Source: Ramlibacter sp.
GTDB taxonomy: Bacteria; Pseudomonadota; Gammaproteobacteria; Burkholderiales; Burkholderiaceae_C
Direction: 5' to 3'
Length of the DNA: 55,963 bases
Assembly (NCBI GenBank): GCA_021323335.1
Contig: JAJTCN010000020.1
Location: 1 to 55,963 of the forward strand
Within the stretch, counting starts at the first letter, position 1; the number at the start of each line of letters is the position of its first letter. Position numbers and translations under genes: made by a program. The notes under the pieces are model-generated. The model made no database searches and was not told the DNA's origin. It was given only the letters and a program-made list of their open reading frames with translations. Positions 7,464-16,963 of the stretch are shown here, one piece after another.

Positions 7464-8732
7464 ATGCAAGCTGCCCCCGACTACCACCTCCTCGCCAAAC
7501 CCGCCGGCGCAGCCTGCAACCTCGGCTGCAAGTACTGCTTCTTCCTCTCCAAGGAAAACCTCTACGCACCGCGCGAAAGCCCGCTGATGGGCGAGGAAGT
7601 GCTCGAAACCTACCTGCGCCAGCTGATGGAGTCGTCGCCGGGACCGCAGGTCCAGGTGGCCTGGCAAGGCGGCGAGCCAATGCTGCGGGGGCTGGACTTT
7701 TACCGCCGCTCGGTGGAGCTGGCCGAGAAGCACCGGCAGCCCCACCAGCGCATCCTGCACACCATGCAGACCAATGGCACGCTGGTCGACGATGAGTGGG
7801 CGGCCTTCTTCAAGGAGAACGGCTACCTGGTCGGCATCAGCTTCGACGGTCCTCGCGAAATGCACGATGCCTACCGGATCGACAAGCAGGGCCGAGGCAG
7901 CTTCGACGACGTGCTGCGCGGCTGGAACAGCCTGCGCCGGCATGGCGTGGACACCAACGTGCTGTGCACGGTCAACGCCGCCAACCAGGACCACCCGCTG
8001 GAGGTCTACCGCTTCTTCCGCGACGAACTTCAGGCCCGCTACATCCAGCTGATCCCGATCGTCGAGCGCGCCACCGAGCAGACCATCGCCTTCGCCAACG
8101 GCGGCTGGGGCGGCAACCGGGGGACGGACCGGCCGCTGTACCGGCAGGAGGGATCGCTGGTCACGGAGCGCACCGTGTCGGCCGAGGCCTTCGGCCGCTT
8201 CCTGGTGGCGATCTTCGACGAATGGATCCGGCGCGACGTCGGCGAGGTCTTCGTCACCACCTTCGACGTGGCGCTGGGCAGCTGGATGGGTCAGCACAAC
8301 TCCTGCGTCGTGGCGCCCACCTGCGGAGCCGCACTGACCATGGAGCACAACGGCGACGTGTATTCCTGCGACCACTACGTCGAGGAGGCGCACAAGCTGG
8401 GGAACGTCAAGGACGCGTCGCTGGAAGCCCTGGTCAGCTCCGAGCAGCAGCGCCGCTTCGGCCAAGCGAAGTTCGACACGCTGCCCGCCTACTGCAAGCA
8501 ATGCCCGGTGCTGTTCGCCTGCTACGGCGAATGCCCGCGCAACCGCTTCATCGCGACGCCCGACGGCGAGGCCGGCCTCAACTACCTGTGCGCCGGCTAC
8601 AAGGCCTTCTTCCAGCACATCGACGCGCCGATGAAGGCAATGGCGGAGCTGGTTCGCAGCGGCCGCTACGCCGAAGAGATCATGCAGGCGTCGCCGAACG
8701 GATCGCCCGGCCCGCTTCCTGCAACTGCCTGA
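7464..8732 (+). CDS. Anaerobic sulfatase-maturating enzyme (radical SAM, AtsB-like)
   Basis: This enzyme converts the active-site Cys or Ser of sulfatases to C-alpha-formylglycine by radical SAM chemistry in the cytoplasm, without oxygen. The 422-residue protein has the radical SAM motif CNLGCKYC (Cys18, Cys22, Cys25), preceded by HLLAKPAG. Two auxiliary clusters are expected from CGAALTMEHNGDVYSCDHY and CKQCPVLFACYGECPRNRF, the SPASM signature of anSMEs. The ATG at 7464 matches family N-termini (xxFHLLAKP); a GTG at 7434 is possible. The partner is almost certainly the Cys-type sulfatase at 14616-16886, the far end of the facing operon. Its last 53 bases overlap the 3' end of the convergent kinase gene. 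Confidence 0.93.
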   Translation: MQAAPDYHLLAKPAGAACNLGCKYCFFLSKENLYAPRESPLMGEEVLETYLRQLMESSPGPQVQVAWQGGEPMLRGLDFYRRSVELAEKHRQPHQRILHTMQTNGTLVDDEWAAFFKENGYLVGISFDGPREMHDAYRIDKQGRGSFDDVLRGWNSLRRHGVDTNVLCTVNAANQDHPLEVYRFFRDELQARYIQLIPIVERATEQTIAFANGGWGGNRGTDRPLYRQEGSLVTERTVSAEAFGRFLVAIFDEWIRRDVGEVFVTTFDVALGSWMGQHNSCVVAPTCGAALTMEHNGDVYSCDHYVEEAHKLGNVKDASLEALVSSEQQRRFGQAKFDTLPAYCKQCPVLFACYGECPRNRFIATPDGEAGLNYLCAGYKAFFQHIDAPMKAMAELVRSGRYAEEIMQASPNGSPGPLPATA

Positions 8733-10293
8733 ACGCGCGGAAGCGCGCCTCGTGCAATGCGGCAATCTCGCCTCCGACGGGCGCGTAGCTCTTGCCGATG
8801 TGCGACATCCGGGTCATGGCCGCCGGCACGTCCTCGTGCACGCCGCCTGCCACGGCGCCCAGCATCGCGGCGCCCAGCAGCACGGGTTCGTCGGCCTCGG
8901 TGGCGAGCACCGGCTTGCCGGTCACGTCGGCCAGCAGCTGTCGCACCAGGTCGTCGCGGCCCGCGCCGCCACTGATCACCACCCGTGCGACCGGCGCGCC
9001 GGCCAGCGCCTGTGCTTCGATGATCTGGCGCAGGCCGTAGCCGATGCCGCAGATGCCCGCGACGTACAGGACCACCAGGCTGTCCAGGTCGCTCTCCATG
9101 CCCAGGCCGGCGATGAGTGCGCGCGCCTGCGGGTCGGCGAACGGCGCGCGATTGCCCAGGAATTCCGGCACCACGTGCAGGCCCTGGAGCAGCTGCGCTG
9201 CCTGCGAGGGTGACACCACCTTCTGCGCCGCCAGCCCGGCGAGCAGTGCGGGCAAGGACAGCCCGGCGCCTTCCGCGCTGCGGCGCGCCTCGGCGGCTGC
9301 CGGATGCATGGCCAGCAGCTGGTCGATCGCGGCCCCGGCCGCCGACTGGCCGCCTTCGTTGAGCCACAGCTCGGGCACCATCGCCGAAAAATACGGGCCC
9401 CAGACGCCGGGCACGAAGACCGGCGCGCGCGTGCTGGTCATCGTGCACGACGAGGTGCCGAACACATAGGCCAGGCAGCCCTCGGCGTCGCCGTCGGCCC
9501 CGACCGTTCCGATGCCGCCGGCATGCGCGTCGATCATCCCGGCGCCCACCGGCGTGCCGGCGCGCAGCCCCAGTTGCGCCGCCGCCTGCGCCGTGAGTCC
9601 CGTGCCCATCGGCGACGCCGGGTCCACCACATTGCGGCCGATGCGCGCGAACTCCTCGTCCGCCAACACGCCGAGTCCCACGGCACGGAAGTAGCTGGCG
9701 TCCCAGCGGCGCTCGTGCGCCAGGTAGGTCCATTTGCAGGTGACCGTGCAGGTCGACCGGGCCAGGTCGCCGGTGGCGCGCCAGGTCAGGAAGTCGGCCA
9801 GGTCGAAGAACTGCCACGCCGCATGGAACTGCGCGGGCCGGTTCTCCAGCAGCCACAGCAGCTTGGGCGTCTCCATCTCCGGCGAGATCCGGCCGCCCAC
9901 GTACTTCAGCACCGCGTGGCCGGTGGCATTGATGCGCTCGGCCTGCCCGATGGCGCGGTGGTCCATCCACACGATGATGTCGCGCGCCGGGTCTTCCGAA
10001 GGCCCCACCGCCAGCGGCTGCCCGCCTTCGCCCAGCACGACCAACGAGCAGGTCGCGTCGAAGCCGATGCCGACGACCTCGTCGACCGGCACCGATGCGT
10101 CGGAGACGGCCTGCCGCACCGCCGTACAGACGGCGTTCCAGACCTCGCCGCTGGATTGCTCCACGATGCCCCCGGGCGCGTGGAACACGGCGAAGTCCTG
10201 CTTTGCCGAGGCCAGCATGCTGCCGGCAGCGTCGAAGATGCCGGCCCGGGCACTGGCGGTGCCCACGTCCACGCCGATGACATAGCGTGCCAC
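8680..10293 (-). CDS. FGGY-family pentulose kinase (D-ribulokinase-like)
   Basis: A 537-residue sugar kinase expected to phosphorylate a keto-pentose with ATP. It starts with the phosphate-binding segment VIGVDVGTASARAGIFD; the second half shows GNRAPFADPQARA and the adenosine-site segment VVISGGAGRDDLVRQLLAD, both typical of the D-ribulose/L-ribulose/FGGY group. The start is GTG, two bases after the SDR stop, so the two genes are coupled. An upstream ribitol-2-dehydrogenase-like enzyme would make D-ribulose, which this kinase would convert to D-ribulose 5-phosphate for the pentose phosphate pathway. Its 3' end runs 53 bases into the convergent sulfatase-maturase gene. Xylulokinase or L-ribulokinase specificity cannot be excluded. 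Confidence 0.88.
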   Translation of the reverse strand: MARYVIGVDVGTASARAGIFDAAGSMLASAKQDFAVFHAPGGIVEQSSGEVWNAVCTAVRQAVSDASVPVDEVVGIGFDATCSLVVLGEGGQPLAVGPSEDPARDIIVWMDHRAIGQAERINATGHAVLKYVGGRISPEMETPKLLWLLENRPAQFHAAWQFFDLADFLTWRATGDLARSTCTVTCKWTYLAHERRWDASYFRAVGLGVLADEEFARIGRNVVDPASPMGTGLTAQAAAQLGLRAGTPVGAGMIDAHAGGIGTVGADGDAEGCLAYVFGTSSCTMTSTRAPVFVPGVWGPYFSAMVPELWLNEGGQSAAGAAIDQLLAMHPAAAEARRSAEGAGLSLPALLAGLAAQKVVSPSQAAQLLQGLHVVPEFLGNRAPFADPQARALIAGLGMESDLDSLVVLYVAGICGIGYGLRQIIEAQALAGAPVARVVISGGAGRDDLVRQLLADVTGKPVLATEADEPVLLGAAMLGAVAGGVHEDVPAAMTRMSHIGKSYAPVGGEIAALHEARFRAFRQLQEAGRAIRSATPA

Positions 10294-10295
10294 GG

Positions 10296-11024
10296 TCAGA
10301 GATCGACGTTGTTGGGGAGGATCACGAGGTCGCGGATCGTCACGTTCCGCGGCCGCGTCAGCATGAAGACGACCGCATCGGCCACCTCCTGCGGCTGCAT
10401 CAGGCTGCCCGACGCCAGCGCCTCCTCCATCTTGGCTTTCGGCCAGTCGTCCAGCAGCGCCGTCACCACCGGTCCGGGCAGCACGGCGCCGACCCGCACG
10501 CCGTGCCTGGCCAGCTGGCGCCGCGTGCTGTGCACGAAGGCCTGCACCGCGAACTTGGAGGCCGTGTAGATCGGCTCCCAGACGACCGGGACCACGCCCG
10601 CGATCGAGCTGGTGAAGAGGATGTCGCCCGACTTCTGCGCCACCAGGTGCGGCAACACCGCATGCACCGAACGGAACGCGGCGTTCACGTTCAGGTTCAG
10701 CATGCGGTCCCAGGCGTCGGGGTCGCCCGCCACCACCTCGCCGCCCACGTAGGCGCCGGCATTGGCGTGGAAGATGTCCAGCCCGCCGGCGCGCTCCAGG
10801 ATCTGCGGCAGCAGCGTGGCGACCTCGGCCGGCTTCAGCAGGTCCATGACCAGGGGCCGGGCTTGCGCCCCCAGTTCGGCGGCAAGCTGCTCGAGCCGCT
10901 GCCGGTCGCGGTCGACCAGCACCACCGTGGCGCCCTCGGCGAGGAGCGCCCGCGCACACGCCAGCCCGATCCCGGAGGCGGCGCCCGTGATGGCCGCCAC
11001 CTTCCCCTGCATTCTTCCCGTCAT
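10296..11024 (-). CDS. Short-chain dehydrogenase, ribitol 2-dehydrogenase-like
   Basis: A 242-residue classical SDR. The nucleotide motif TGAASGIG is at 13-20, the NAG motif (HANAG) at 86-90, and the catalytic Ser140, Tyr153 and Lys157 lie in SSIAG and YTASK. The context [11 protein letters not shown] and the C-terminal [11 protein letters not shown] closely resemble remembered ribitol 2-dehydrogenases, which oxidise ribitol to D-ribulose with NAD+. A ribosome site (GGAG) precedes the start. The gene sits between the ABC substrate-binding protein and the pentulose kinase in one minus-strand operon, which supports polyol oxidation. The exact polyol is inferred, not proven. Confidence 0.85.
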   Translation of the reverse strand: MTGRMQGKVAAITGAASGIGLACARALLAEGATVVLVDRDRQRLEQLAAELGAQARPLVMDLLKPAEVATLLPQILERAGGLDIFHANAGAYVGGEVVAGDPDAWDRMLNLNVNAAFRSVHAVLPHLVAQKSGDILFTSSIAGVVPVVWEPIYTASKFAVQAFVHSTRRQLARHGVRVGAVLPGPVVTALLDDWPKAKMEEALASGSLMQPQEVADAVVFMLTRPRNVTIRDLVILPNNVDL

Positions 11025-11050
11025 GGCGTGCTCCGCGATGGTTCCTGGGT

Positions 11051-12085
11051 TTACTTGCGACGCTTCTTCGCCGCTTCGAGGATCGGCAGACCGGCCTTGA
11101 CGGCCCCCTCGAGGTCCGGCACCTTGTCGTAGGCGCCACCGGCCACGAACACCTGCGCCGTCTCGGTCAGCGCCTTCGCAGTCGCACCCGAGCGCGCATC
11201 GGCCAGCGCCTGGTCGAGCGTCTGGTAGTCGCGGTAGTTCAGCGTGTAGCGCGCCTTCTTCTCGTCGCCGTCGATGCCCACGTCCTTGTAGAACTCGAGC
11301 AGGTAAGACACGGCCTTTTCCCGGTCCTTCATGATCAGCTCGTTGGCGCGGAAGCCGGCCTCAACGAACGCTGCCGCCGCGGCCGGATTTTCGGTGGCGA
11401 ACTTGCGCGTCACAACCCAGGGGTCGACGACCGAAGTGCCCGCCACCGCGCCATCGCACACCACCTCGAAGTTCGCCTTGTCGTTGACCAGGTCGATGTC
11501 GGGCGAGGAATCGGTGGTGCCCGCGGCGATCTCGCCCGAGCGCAGGGACTGGCGCGTGACCGGCGGCTCCAGCGGCACCACCTTCATCTTGCCGGGGTCG
11601 ACCTTGAAATGCTTGGCACAGGCAAACAGGACCTGGCTCCAGGTGCTGTTCGGCACCGAGCCGGTCTTCTGCGTCACCAGCACCTGGCCGGGGCTCGAGC
11701 CCTTGAGGGCGTCCTTGCGCATGATGAGCTTGATGTTGCGATCTTCCTTCATCATCGTGCCGACGGGCGTCAGGCCGAACTTGGCATAGCCGGTGATGGC
11801 GGGAGGCGATCCGATCCAGCCGCCTTGCCAGTCGCCGGCGGCGCCCGAGGCCAGCGCCGCGCCGCCGTTCGGGAAGTACTTGATGGTGGCGTCGATGCCG
11901 TTGCCGCTGAAGTAGCCGAGCTTCTTGGCCAGCCACATCGGGAAGCCGGCCTCGTTGGATTGGCTGATCAACACCATCTTCACCGGCGCGCCGCCTTGCG
12001 CCTGGGCCGCGGAGGGCCATGCGCCCGCCGTGATGCCTGCGACGGCGACCGTTGCGGTCGCCACCAGAGTTGCCAACTTCGTCAT
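11051..12085 (-). CDS. ABC transporter substrate-binding protein (NitT/TauT family)
   Basis: Periplasmic receptor of 344 residues with a Sec signal peptide ending near AAQAQGG (about residue 30). The mature part has the NitT/TauT/SsuA fold pattern: a ligand lobe with [16 protein letters not shown] and a segment [16 protein letters not shown]. The family binds small sulfonates, nitrate, or sulfate esters (AtsR in Pseudomonas). Lying downstream of an ABC ATPase, two permeases and an arylsulfatase, it most likely delivers the sulfated substrate. A strong AAGGAG ribosome site precedes the ATG. The ligand cannot be read from sequence. Confidence 0.88.
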   Translation of the reverse strand: MTKLATLVATATVAVAGITAGAWPSAAQAQGGAPVKMVLISQSNEAGFPMWLAKKLGYFSGNGIDATIKYFPNGGAALASGAAGDWQGGWIGSPPAITGYAKFGLTPVGTMMKEDRNIKLIMRKDALKGSSPGQVLVTQKTGSVPNSTWSQVLFACAKHFKVDPGKMKVVPLEPPVTRQSLRSGEIAAGTTDSSPDIDLVNDKANFEVVCDGAVAGTSVVDPWVVTRKFATENPAAAAAFVEAGFRANELIMKDREKAVSYLLEFYKDVGIDGDEKKARYTLNYRDYQTLDQALADARSGATAKALTETAQVFVAGGAYDKVPDLEGAVKAGLPILEAAKKRRK

Positions 12086-12133
12086 GAACGTCTCCTTGGT
12101 AGTGAAATTACCGGCTTCGACAAGAGGCCGGAC

Positions 12134-12922
12134 CTAATGGCGCACGATCTCGCCGCGAATCAGCTCCCAGATCTCGCGCTTGGTCTGCAGGAAGTCGGCG
12201 TGGTCGCCGGCCTGCTCGATGTCCACACCGCGCCACGCGGCATCTCGCGGCACCGCGATCTCGCGCAGGATGCGCCCCGGGCCCCGGGACATCACGACCA
12301 CGCGGTCACTCAGGTACACCGCTTCCTCGACGCTGTGGGTGATGAACAGCACCGTGTAGTGCAGTTCCCGCTGCAGGCGCGACACCTCCTCCTGCAGCAC
12401 CGTGCGCGTCTGCGCGTCGAGGGCACCGAAGGGCTCGTCCATCAGCAGGATTTCGGGCCGCACTGCCAGTGCGCGCGCGATTGCCACGCGCTGCTGCATC
12501 CCGCCGGAGAGTTCGTGCGGGTAGGCATCGCGAAAGCGCTGCAGGCCCATCAGCTCCAGCTGCTCGGCAACGCGCTGCTCGCACTCCTCCCGCGGCACGC
12601 CGGCCACGCGCAGGCCGAAGCTGATGTTGCGGGCCACGGTTTCCGAGGGGAACAGCGCGAAGCGCTGGAACACCACGCTGCGCCGCGGGCCGGCCGGCCC
12701 GGCGGGCCGGCCATCGACCAGCACTTCGCCGGTGCTCGGCGCCTCCAGCCCGGCGGCGATCATCATCAGGGTCGACTTGCCGCAACCCGACGGACCGACC
12801 ACGGTGACGAACTCGCCCTTGGCGATCGACAGGTCGCTGGGCTCCAGGGCCGGCGTGACGCCGCCGCGCGCGTGGAAGGTCTTGGAAACCCCCCTGATTT
12901 CCATCTTCGGTGGGTTGTTCAT
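12134..12922 (-). CDS. ABC transporter ATP-binding protein (SsuB/TauB/AtsC-like)
   Basis: Cytoplasmic ATPase of 262 residues that powers the importer. Walker A is GPSGCGKST (about 43-51), the signature motif LSGGMQQR, Walker [12 protein letters not shown] and the switch histidine in FITHSVEEA. The C-terminal region has the WELIRGEI pattern seen in nitrate/sulfonate transporter ATPases. Its start overlaps the second permease stop by four bases (ATGA), so it is translated with it. Downstream is the binding-protein gene. Confidence 0.93.
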   Translation of the reverse strand: MNNPPKMEIRGVSKTFHARGGVTPALEPSDLSIAKGEFVTVVGPSGCGKSTLMMIAAGLEAPSTGEVLVDGRPAGPAGPRRSVVFQRFALFPSETVARNISFGLRVAGVPREECEQRVAEQLELMGLQRFRDAYPHELSGGMQQRVAIARALAVRPEILLMDEPFGALDAQTRTVLQEEVSRLQRELHYTVLFITHSVEEAVYLSDRVVVMSRGPGRILREIAVPRDAAWRGVDIEQAGDHADFLQTKREIWELIRGEIVRH

Positions 12923-13752
12923 TCAAGCGGCCGGGCGAGCGCCGGCTTCCAGGGCAGGACGAATTTCTGCACGCGCTGCAGCAGGGCGTCGATGGCGAAT
13001 CCGAGCACGCCGATGCTGGTCATGCCCACGAGGATGGTCGCGGCGGAATCGTTGATCTGGCCTTGCGAGATGAGGAATCCCAGGCCTTGCTTGCCGACCA
13101 CCAGCTCGGCGCCGACCAGCGCCATCCAGCCGTTGCTGAAGGCGATGCGCAGTCCGGTGAAGATGGTCGGCGCCGCCACCGGCAGGACCACCTGACCGAG
13201 CGTCGTCATCGAGCTCGCGCCCAGCGTGCGCGCCGCCCGCACCAGGATCGGGTCGACCTGCGCCACCGCGAGCTGCGTGTTGATGATGCAGGCCGGGAAC
13301 GCCGCGATGAAGACGATGAGGGCCTGCGTCGTGGTCGATGCGCCGAACCAGAGCACGGCGATCGGCACCCACGCGAAGGGCGGGATGTAGCGGATCAACT
13401 CGAAGGCCGGCGTGACCACGGCGCGCAGCGGCGGCAGCCACGCCAGCGCGATGCCGACCGGCAGGCCGAGCGCCAGCGCGGCCAGCACGCCCAGGCCCCA
13501 GCGCTGCAGGGAGACGGCCGCGTGGCCCACGAGCGTGGCGCCGCTGAATGGGTCGGCCAACAGCGTGCCGAACCGCGTCACCACTTCCCAGGGCGAAGGC
13601 AGGACGCGCTCCGGGATGAAGCCGGGGATGGCGGCGGCCAGCCACCAGGCAGCCAGCAGCACGGCGATGGCGCCTGCGCCGTAGGTCGCCGCCGATCCTG
13701 CCAGGCGCGGGCGCGGGCGGGTCACGGGGGCGGTGTCGGCCAAGGTGCTCAT
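12919..13752 (-). CDS. ABC transporter permease 2 (NitT/TauT family)
   Basis: Inner-membrane subunit, 277 residues, with about six transmembrane helices and the cytoplasmic EAA-type loop around RAARTLGASSMTTLGQVVLP that docks the ATPase. The start overlaps the stop of permease 1 (ATGA). Two distinct permease genes in tandem suggest a heterodimeric channel, whereas the Tau and Ssu importers normally use one permease gene. It belongs to the operon running from the arylsulfatase to the pentulose kinase. Confidence 0.9.
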   Translation of the reverse strand: MSTLADTAPVTRPRPRLAGSAATYGAGAIAVLLAAWWLAAAIPGFIPERVLPSPWEVVTRFGTLLADPFSGATLVGHAAVSLQRWGLGVLAALALGLPVGIALAWLPPLRAVVTPAFELIRYIPPFAWVPIAVLWFGASTTTQALIVFIAAFPACIINTQLAVAQVDPILVRAARTLGASSMTTLGQVVLPVAAPTIFTGLRIAFSNGWMALVGAELVVGKQGLGFLISQGQINDSAATILVGMTSIGVLGFAIDALLQRVQKFVLPWKPALARPLE

Positions 13753-14615
13753 GTCGCGACACCGCCCTTGGCCCACGGCGCGACCCAGCGCGTCAGCAGG
13801 TGCATGCCGATGGAGAACAACGCTCCCAGCACGCCGATGATGGCCATGGCCACCAGCAGGATGCCGACCTCCAGCGTGCGCGACGCATTGAGCGCGATGT
13901 AGCCCAGGCCCGCCGTGGCGGCCAGCAGTTCCGCCGCCACCAGCGTGGTCCAGGCATTTCCCAGCGCGATGCGCGCGCCGGCCACCAGGGTGGGCAGCGC
14001 GGTTCGGCAGACGACGCGGATGAGGATCTGCATGTCGCTGGCGCCGAGCGTCTTCGCTGCGCGCACCAGCAGGTTGTCGATGGAGTACACCGCCTGCATC
14101 GAGTTCAGCACCCAGGGGACGATGGCGGCGATGAAGACGACGAAGATCCGCGCGGAGTTGCCGATCCCCAGCCACAGGATGGCCAGCGGGATCCAGGCCA
14201 GCGGCGGCACCGGCCGCAGGATCTGGAACACCGGGAAGGCGATCCACCGCACCCGCGTCCACCAGCCCATGGCGATGCCCAGCGGCACGCCGATGACGCC
14301 CGCCAGCAGCCAGCCGCCGGCGACGATGCGCAGGCTGGCCGCGACGTGCTCGCCCAGGCTGCTGCCCAGGTAAGGACGCGTCCACAGCCGCACGAAGGCC
14401 TCCCACACTTCCAGCGGCGGCGGCAGGAACAGCGGCGAGACCAGTCCATCGGGCCGCGTCGCCAGCCACCAGGCGGCGAACATGGCTCCCAGCGAGAGCG
14501 CGGCGATCAGCAGCCACTGCACGCGCCCCGGCTCGCGCCGCCAGAACGGCAGGGTCGCGTCCGCCCCCGTGGCCGATCCGGGCCAGCGCCATGCCGATGA
14601 TGCGCTGCCGGCCAT
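13749..14615 (-). CDS. ABC transporter permease 1 (NitT/TauT family)
   Basis: Inner-membrane permease of 288 residues with an N-terminal cytoplasmic extension (about 30 residues), then hydrophobic segments starting at WLLIAALSLGAMFAAWW. The ATPase-contact loop lies around RAAKTLGASDMQILIRVV. It starts directly after the arylsulfatase stop with no spacer, implying coupled translation. The pair with permease 2 is clearly related but diverged (ILRPVPPLAWIPLAILW versus IRYIPPFAWVPIAVLW), consistent with an old duplication and a heterodimeric pore. Confidence 0.9.
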   Translation of the reverse strand: MAGSASSAWRWPGSATGADATLPFWRREPGRVQWLLIAALSLGAMFAAWWLATRPDGLVSPLFLPPPLEVWEAFVRLWTRPYLGSSLGEHVAASLRIVAGGWLLAGVIGVPLGIAMGWWTRVRWIAFPVFQILRPVPPLAWIPLAILWLGIGNSARIFVVFIAAIVPWVLNSMQAVYSIDNLLVRAAKTLGASDMQILIRVVCRTALPTLVAGARIALGNAWTTLVAAELLAATAGLGYIALNASRTLEVGILLVAMAIIGVLGALFSIGMHLLTRWVAPWAKGGVAT

Positions 14616-16886
14616 TCAGTCCATCGGCTGGTGGTCGACAGGATCCTGCTGCGGCTCGAGTTCGATCTCGACCCGCTGCAGCACGCCCGGCGTGAACGCG
14701 AATTCGTCGGTGTAGGCATCGCTGACGCGCGACAGCGAATCACGTCCGACGTCCAGCGCCGACCAGGAGATGAACCAGCGCGCGCTGCGCGGGATCTCGC
14801 CTTCGCCGACCGCCTTGCCGTCGACCGAAAGGCGCCCGATGCCCGCGTAGTCGGCGGTGCGCTCGAAGGCGAAGTCGAGCGTGCGTGCGCCGGCGGTCAC
14901 CGCGCCGGGCGCGCTCTCGATGCGGTAGGGCGTGCCTTCGTGGTTGTATTCGAAGCACAGGCTGCCACCCTGCACATACATCGTGAAGCCTCCGCTCAGG
15001 TCGCCCAGCGACACCAGCACGCCTTCCGGCACCTGCTTGCTTTCTTCCAGGCGCGCGGTGATGCGGAACGAGCGGTTGATCATCAGCGGCGCGGCCCCGC
15101 TGGGAATGCGACTCATGCCCGGATAGAGCACGAGGCGGGTGCGCAGTCGCGGCGAGCCGGGCGTCTGGTAGCGCACCGCCCGCTCGGGAAAGCCGCGGTC
15201 GTCCAGCGGCAGCACGCCGAAGCGGCCGGCCTCGGCCCACCAGCGACCGACCAGGTTCTGCAGCTTGTCGGGGTGCTGCGCCGCGAGGTCCCGGCACTCG
15301 GAGAAGTCCTCGTCCAGGTTGAAAAGCTCCCAGCGGTCCTGGTCGTAGGTGTTGCCGCGCTGGTGGAAGGAGACAGCCTTCCAGCCGTCGTGCCAGATCG
15401 CGCGGTGGGTGAACATCTCGAAGTACTGCGTCTCGCGCCGGGTCGGTGCGGCCGCGTCTTCGAAGGAGTAGCGCATGCTGACGCCGTGCACCGGCATCTG
15501 CGGCACGCCGTTGTAGACCTTGGGCGGCTTGATGCCGGCCAGGTCCAGGATGGTCGGCGTGACGTCGATGACGTGGTGGAACTGGTTGCGCACGTCGCCG
15601 CGTGCCTTGAGGCCGTCGCGCCACGACACGATCAGCGGCGCGCGCACGCCGCCCGCGTGGGTGTTCTGCTTGTAGCGGCGCAGCGGCGTGTTGCCCACCT
15701 GCGCCCAGCCGTGCGGGTAGTTGGTCTGGCTGCGCGGCCCGCCGATCTGGTCCAGGCGCGCGAGGTTGTAGGCGAGGTCGGGCTGGTTGCCGTTCTCGTA
15801 GGCGACGATGTTGGTGGACCCGCCGGCGCCGCCTTCCTGGCTGGCGCCGTTGTCGGCCAGCACCACGAAGATCGTGTTGTCGAACTTGCCGATCTCCTTG
15901 AGGTAGTCGACGAAGCGCCCGAGCTGGTGGTCGGTGTGGTCGACCATGGCCGCGAAGGCTTCCTGCAGGCGCGCGGACACGAGCTTCTCGTCGGCCGAGA
16001 GGCTGTCCCAGGGCTCGACGCCCTGGTTGCGCGGTGCGAGCTCCGTGCCCGGCGGAATCACGCCTTCTGCGAGCTGCCTGCGGTAGCGGCGCTCGCGGAT
16101 CACGTCCCAGCCTTCGTCGTAGGCGCCGCGGTACTTGTCCAGGAAGGACTGCGGGGCCTGGTGCGGGCAGTGCGCCGCGCCGAAGGCGAGGTAGGCAAAG
16201 AAGGGCTTCTCGCCCGACGCCGACACCTGGTCGCGCACGAAGCCGATCGCATGGTCCACCAGGTCGTCGGTGAGGTGGTATCCCTCCTCCGGCGTCTTCG
16301 GTGGGTCGACCCGGTGGTTGTCGTGCACCAGGTCCGGATAGAAGTGGTCGGTCAGCGCGTCCAGGAAGCCGTAGAAGCGCTCGAAGCCGCGGCCCAGCGG
16401 CCACTGGTCGTAGGGGCCGGCGGCGCTGGTCTGGTCGATCGGCGCGATGTGCCACTTGCCCACGCACATGGTGTTGTAGCCGCTGGACTTGAGCATCTCC
16501 GCCAGCGTGGCGGCCTGCTTGCTGACATGGCCGCGCGTACCGGGAAAGCCGCTGTCGGCATTGGCCAGGAAGGCCATGCCCACGCTGTGGTGGTTGCGGC
16601 CCGTGAGCAGCGACGCCCGCGTGGGCGAGCACAAGGGCGTGACGTGGAAATTGTTGTAGCGCAGCCCGTCGCGGGCCAGCGCATCCATCGTGGGCGTGGC
16701 GATCTCGGAGCCGTAGCAGCCGAAGCTGCCGAAGCCGACGTCGTCATAGAGGACCAGGACCACGTTGGGCGCGTCCGGCCTGGCCCTCACGGGCTCGGGC
16801 CACCACGGGCGCGACTCCTGCCAGGTGGCACCAATGCTGCCCTGGAAGTCGGTGTCGGGCGAGTCGGTCGGGTTGGAATCTGACAT
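14616..16886 (-). CDS. Arylsulfatase, Cys-type, cytoplasmic
   Basis: Sulfate-ester hydrolase of 756 residues. The N-terminal sulfatase domain shows the calcium-site Asp pair in LYDDVGFG (Asp48-Asp49) and the maturation motif CSPTRASLLTGR, whose Cys86 must become formylglycine. GKWH, NTPLRRYK and THAGGVRAPLIVSW are further family blocks. A C-terminal domain of about 200 residues (LYPGMSRIPSGAAPL onward) looks like a beta-rich extension seen in long arylsulfatases. No signal peptide is visible, so the sulfated substrate must be imported, which fits the ABC transporter immediately downstream. The gene heads the minus-strand operon and is divergent from a LacI regulator. The specific ester is not evident. 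Confidence 0.93.
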   Translation of the reverse strand: MSDSNPTDSPDTDFQGSIGATWQESRPWWPEPVRARPDAPNVVLVLYDDVGFGSFGCYGSEIATPTMDALARDGLRYNNFHVTPLCSPTRASLLTGRNHHSVGMAFLANADSGFPGTRGHVSKQAATLAEMLKSSGYNTMCVGKWHIAPIDQTSAAGPYDQWPLGRGFERFYGFLDALTDHFYPDLVHDNHRVDPPKTPEEGYHLTDDLVDHAIGFVRDQVSASGEKPFFAYLAFGAAHCPHQAPQSFLDKYRGAYDEGWDVIRERRYRRQLAEGVIPPGTELAPRNQGVEPWDSLSADEKLVSARLQEAFAAMVDHTDHQLGRFVDYLKEIGKFDNTIFVVLADNGASQEGGAGGSTNIVAYENGNQPDLAYNLARLDQIGGPRSQTNYPHGWAQVGNTPLRRYKQNTHAGGVRAPLIVSWRDGLKARGDVRNQFHHVIDVTPTILDLAGIKPPKVYNGVPQMPVHGVSMRYSFEDAAAPTRRETQYFEMFTHRAIWHDGWKAVSFHQRGNTYDQDRWELFNLDEDFSECRDLAAQHPDKLQNLVGRWWAEAGRFGVLPLDDRGFPERAVRYQTPGSPRLRTRLVLYPGMSRIPSGAAPLMINRSFRITARLEESKQVPEGVLVSLGDLSGGFTMYVQGGSLCFEYNHEGTPYRIESAPGAVTAGARTLDFAFERTADYAGIGRLSVDGKAVGEGEIPRSARWFISWSALDVGRDSLSRVSDAYTDEFAFTPGVLQRVEIELEPQQDPVDHQPMD

Positions 16887-16899
16887 TCGGAGGTGTTTT

Positions 16900-16915
16900 G
16901 CTCAATCGATTGCGC
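16900..16915. promoter_or_regulatory. Candidate LacI operator between the sulfatase operon and its regulator
   Basis: A 16-base imperfect palindrome, GCTCAATCGATTGCGC, has a perfect CAATC/GATTG core with the central CG typical of LacI/GalR operators and one mismatched pair. It lies 14 bases upstream of the arylsulfatase ATG and 49 bases upstream of the preferred LacI-family start. A minus-strand -10-like TAGAAT lies at 16919-16924, so a bound repressor would cover the sulfatase transcription start. Confidence 0.5.
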
Positions 16916-16963
16916 TACATTCTAGGCACCGACCTGCGCGACACCTCCTGTCGTTTACCCGTA

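Noticed and set aside
14631..16883. 750-codon open frame on the plus strand opposite the arylsulfatase
   Set aside because: It mirrors the real gene almost end to end, has repetitive Val/Gly/Arg composition and no motif; the minus-strand product has clear sulfatase signatures.
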